A stretch of DNA of 7,478 nucleotides from assembly GCA_023135025.1 (NCBI GenBank), contig JAGLTY010000095.1, positions 1 to 7,478 of the forward strand, read 5' to 3'. A program made the translations under genes and the position numbers. Within the stretch, counting starts at the first letter, position 1, and each line of letters begins with the position of its first letter. The notes beneath the pieces were generated by a model. It saw nothing but the letters and a program-made list of their open reading frames with translations, ran no database searches and was not told where the DNA came from. This stretch comes from Bacteroidales bacterium. GTDB taxonomy: Bacteria; Bacteroidota; Bacteroidia; Bacteroidales; GCA-2748055. Below, piece after piece: positions 7,363-7,478 of the stretch.

Positions 7363-7478
7363 CTACCCCCCCGTTCTGCTTGTTCTGTTGCCCGATGCTC
7401 CTCCCTGGGGAGGTCCCTGTAAATCGCGCGGCATCTGGGGCTGATTCATCTTCTCCAGCTGGTCGAGCCTCTTCTGCT
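7363..7478 (-). CDS. C-terminal end of the upstream efflux-operon gene (partial; possibly the periplasmic adaptor)
   Basis: The leftward frame enters from the right edge and ends at TAG (7365-7363). It supplies the last 38 residues, QKRLDQLEKMNQPQMPRDLQ followed by GPPQGGASGNRTSRTGG. The charged helical stretch and the Pro/Gln/Gly-rich, Arg-containing tail resemble the disordered ends of Bacteroidetes HlyD/MacA-type adaptors, which commonly sit in these operons. The fragment is too short to prove this, and an ATPase or a second permease cannot be ruled out. The stop follows directly on a run of seven G (coding strand; 7372-7366), and the permease ATG is 4 nt beyond the stop, so the two genes are almost certainly co-transcribed. 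Confidence 0.6.
   Translation of the reverse strand, partial: QKRLDQLEKMNQPQMPRDLQGPPQGGASGNRTSRTGG

Overview
The window looks like ordinary chromosome from a member of the Bacteroidetes (Bacteroidota), probably a marine or gut Bacteroidales/Marinilabiliales-type lineage; this is inferred. The reasons are a textbook Bacteroidetes promoter (TTTG, 19 nt, TATCTTTG) before the L31 gene, the near absence of Shine-Dalgarno sequences elsewhere, a zinc-free L31 type B, a GlmU-like protein of the kind typical of this phylum, and an aminotransferase and a GNAT-like protein whose close relatives I associate with Bacteroidetes.

Left part, rightward (1-2950): a 63-codon reading frame at 58-249 begins like a Bax inhibitor-1/YccA-type membrane protein but lacks nearly all of the membrane domain, so it looks like an internally deleted remnant. 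It ends 5 nt before a GTG-started class V (cysteine-desulfurase-like) PLP enzyme (255-1727). A GNAT-fold protein of unknown substrate follows closely (1748-2950). The three probably form one transcription unit. Middle (2938-4515): ribosomal protein L31 type B (2998-3264) has its own promoter, whose -33 box lies inside the last codons of the GNAT gene, and a strong intrinsic terminator. After that terminator comes a GlmU-like bifunctional nucleotidyltransferase/acetyltransferase (3337-4515) with no clear promoter of its own.

Right part, leftward (4517-7478): an efflux cassette in the order [partial upstream gene, 7363-7478] - MacB/FtsX-type ABC permease (6009-7358) - TolC-type outer-membrane channel (4517-6016). 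The genes are 4 nt apart or overlap by 8 nt, so they are translationally linked. The ATPase, and most or all of the periplasmic adaptor, would lie to the right outside the window. The tolC-like and glmU-like genes converge with 1 nt between their stop codons and no visible terminator.

I see no tRNA, rRNA, CRISPR array, insertion sequence or phage feature, and no convincing undescribed system. The points most worth checking are the collapsed Bax inhibitor-like gene with its short repeat scar, the G7 tract between the partial gene and the permease, and the unusual Cys/Gly-rich loop in the PLP enzyme.
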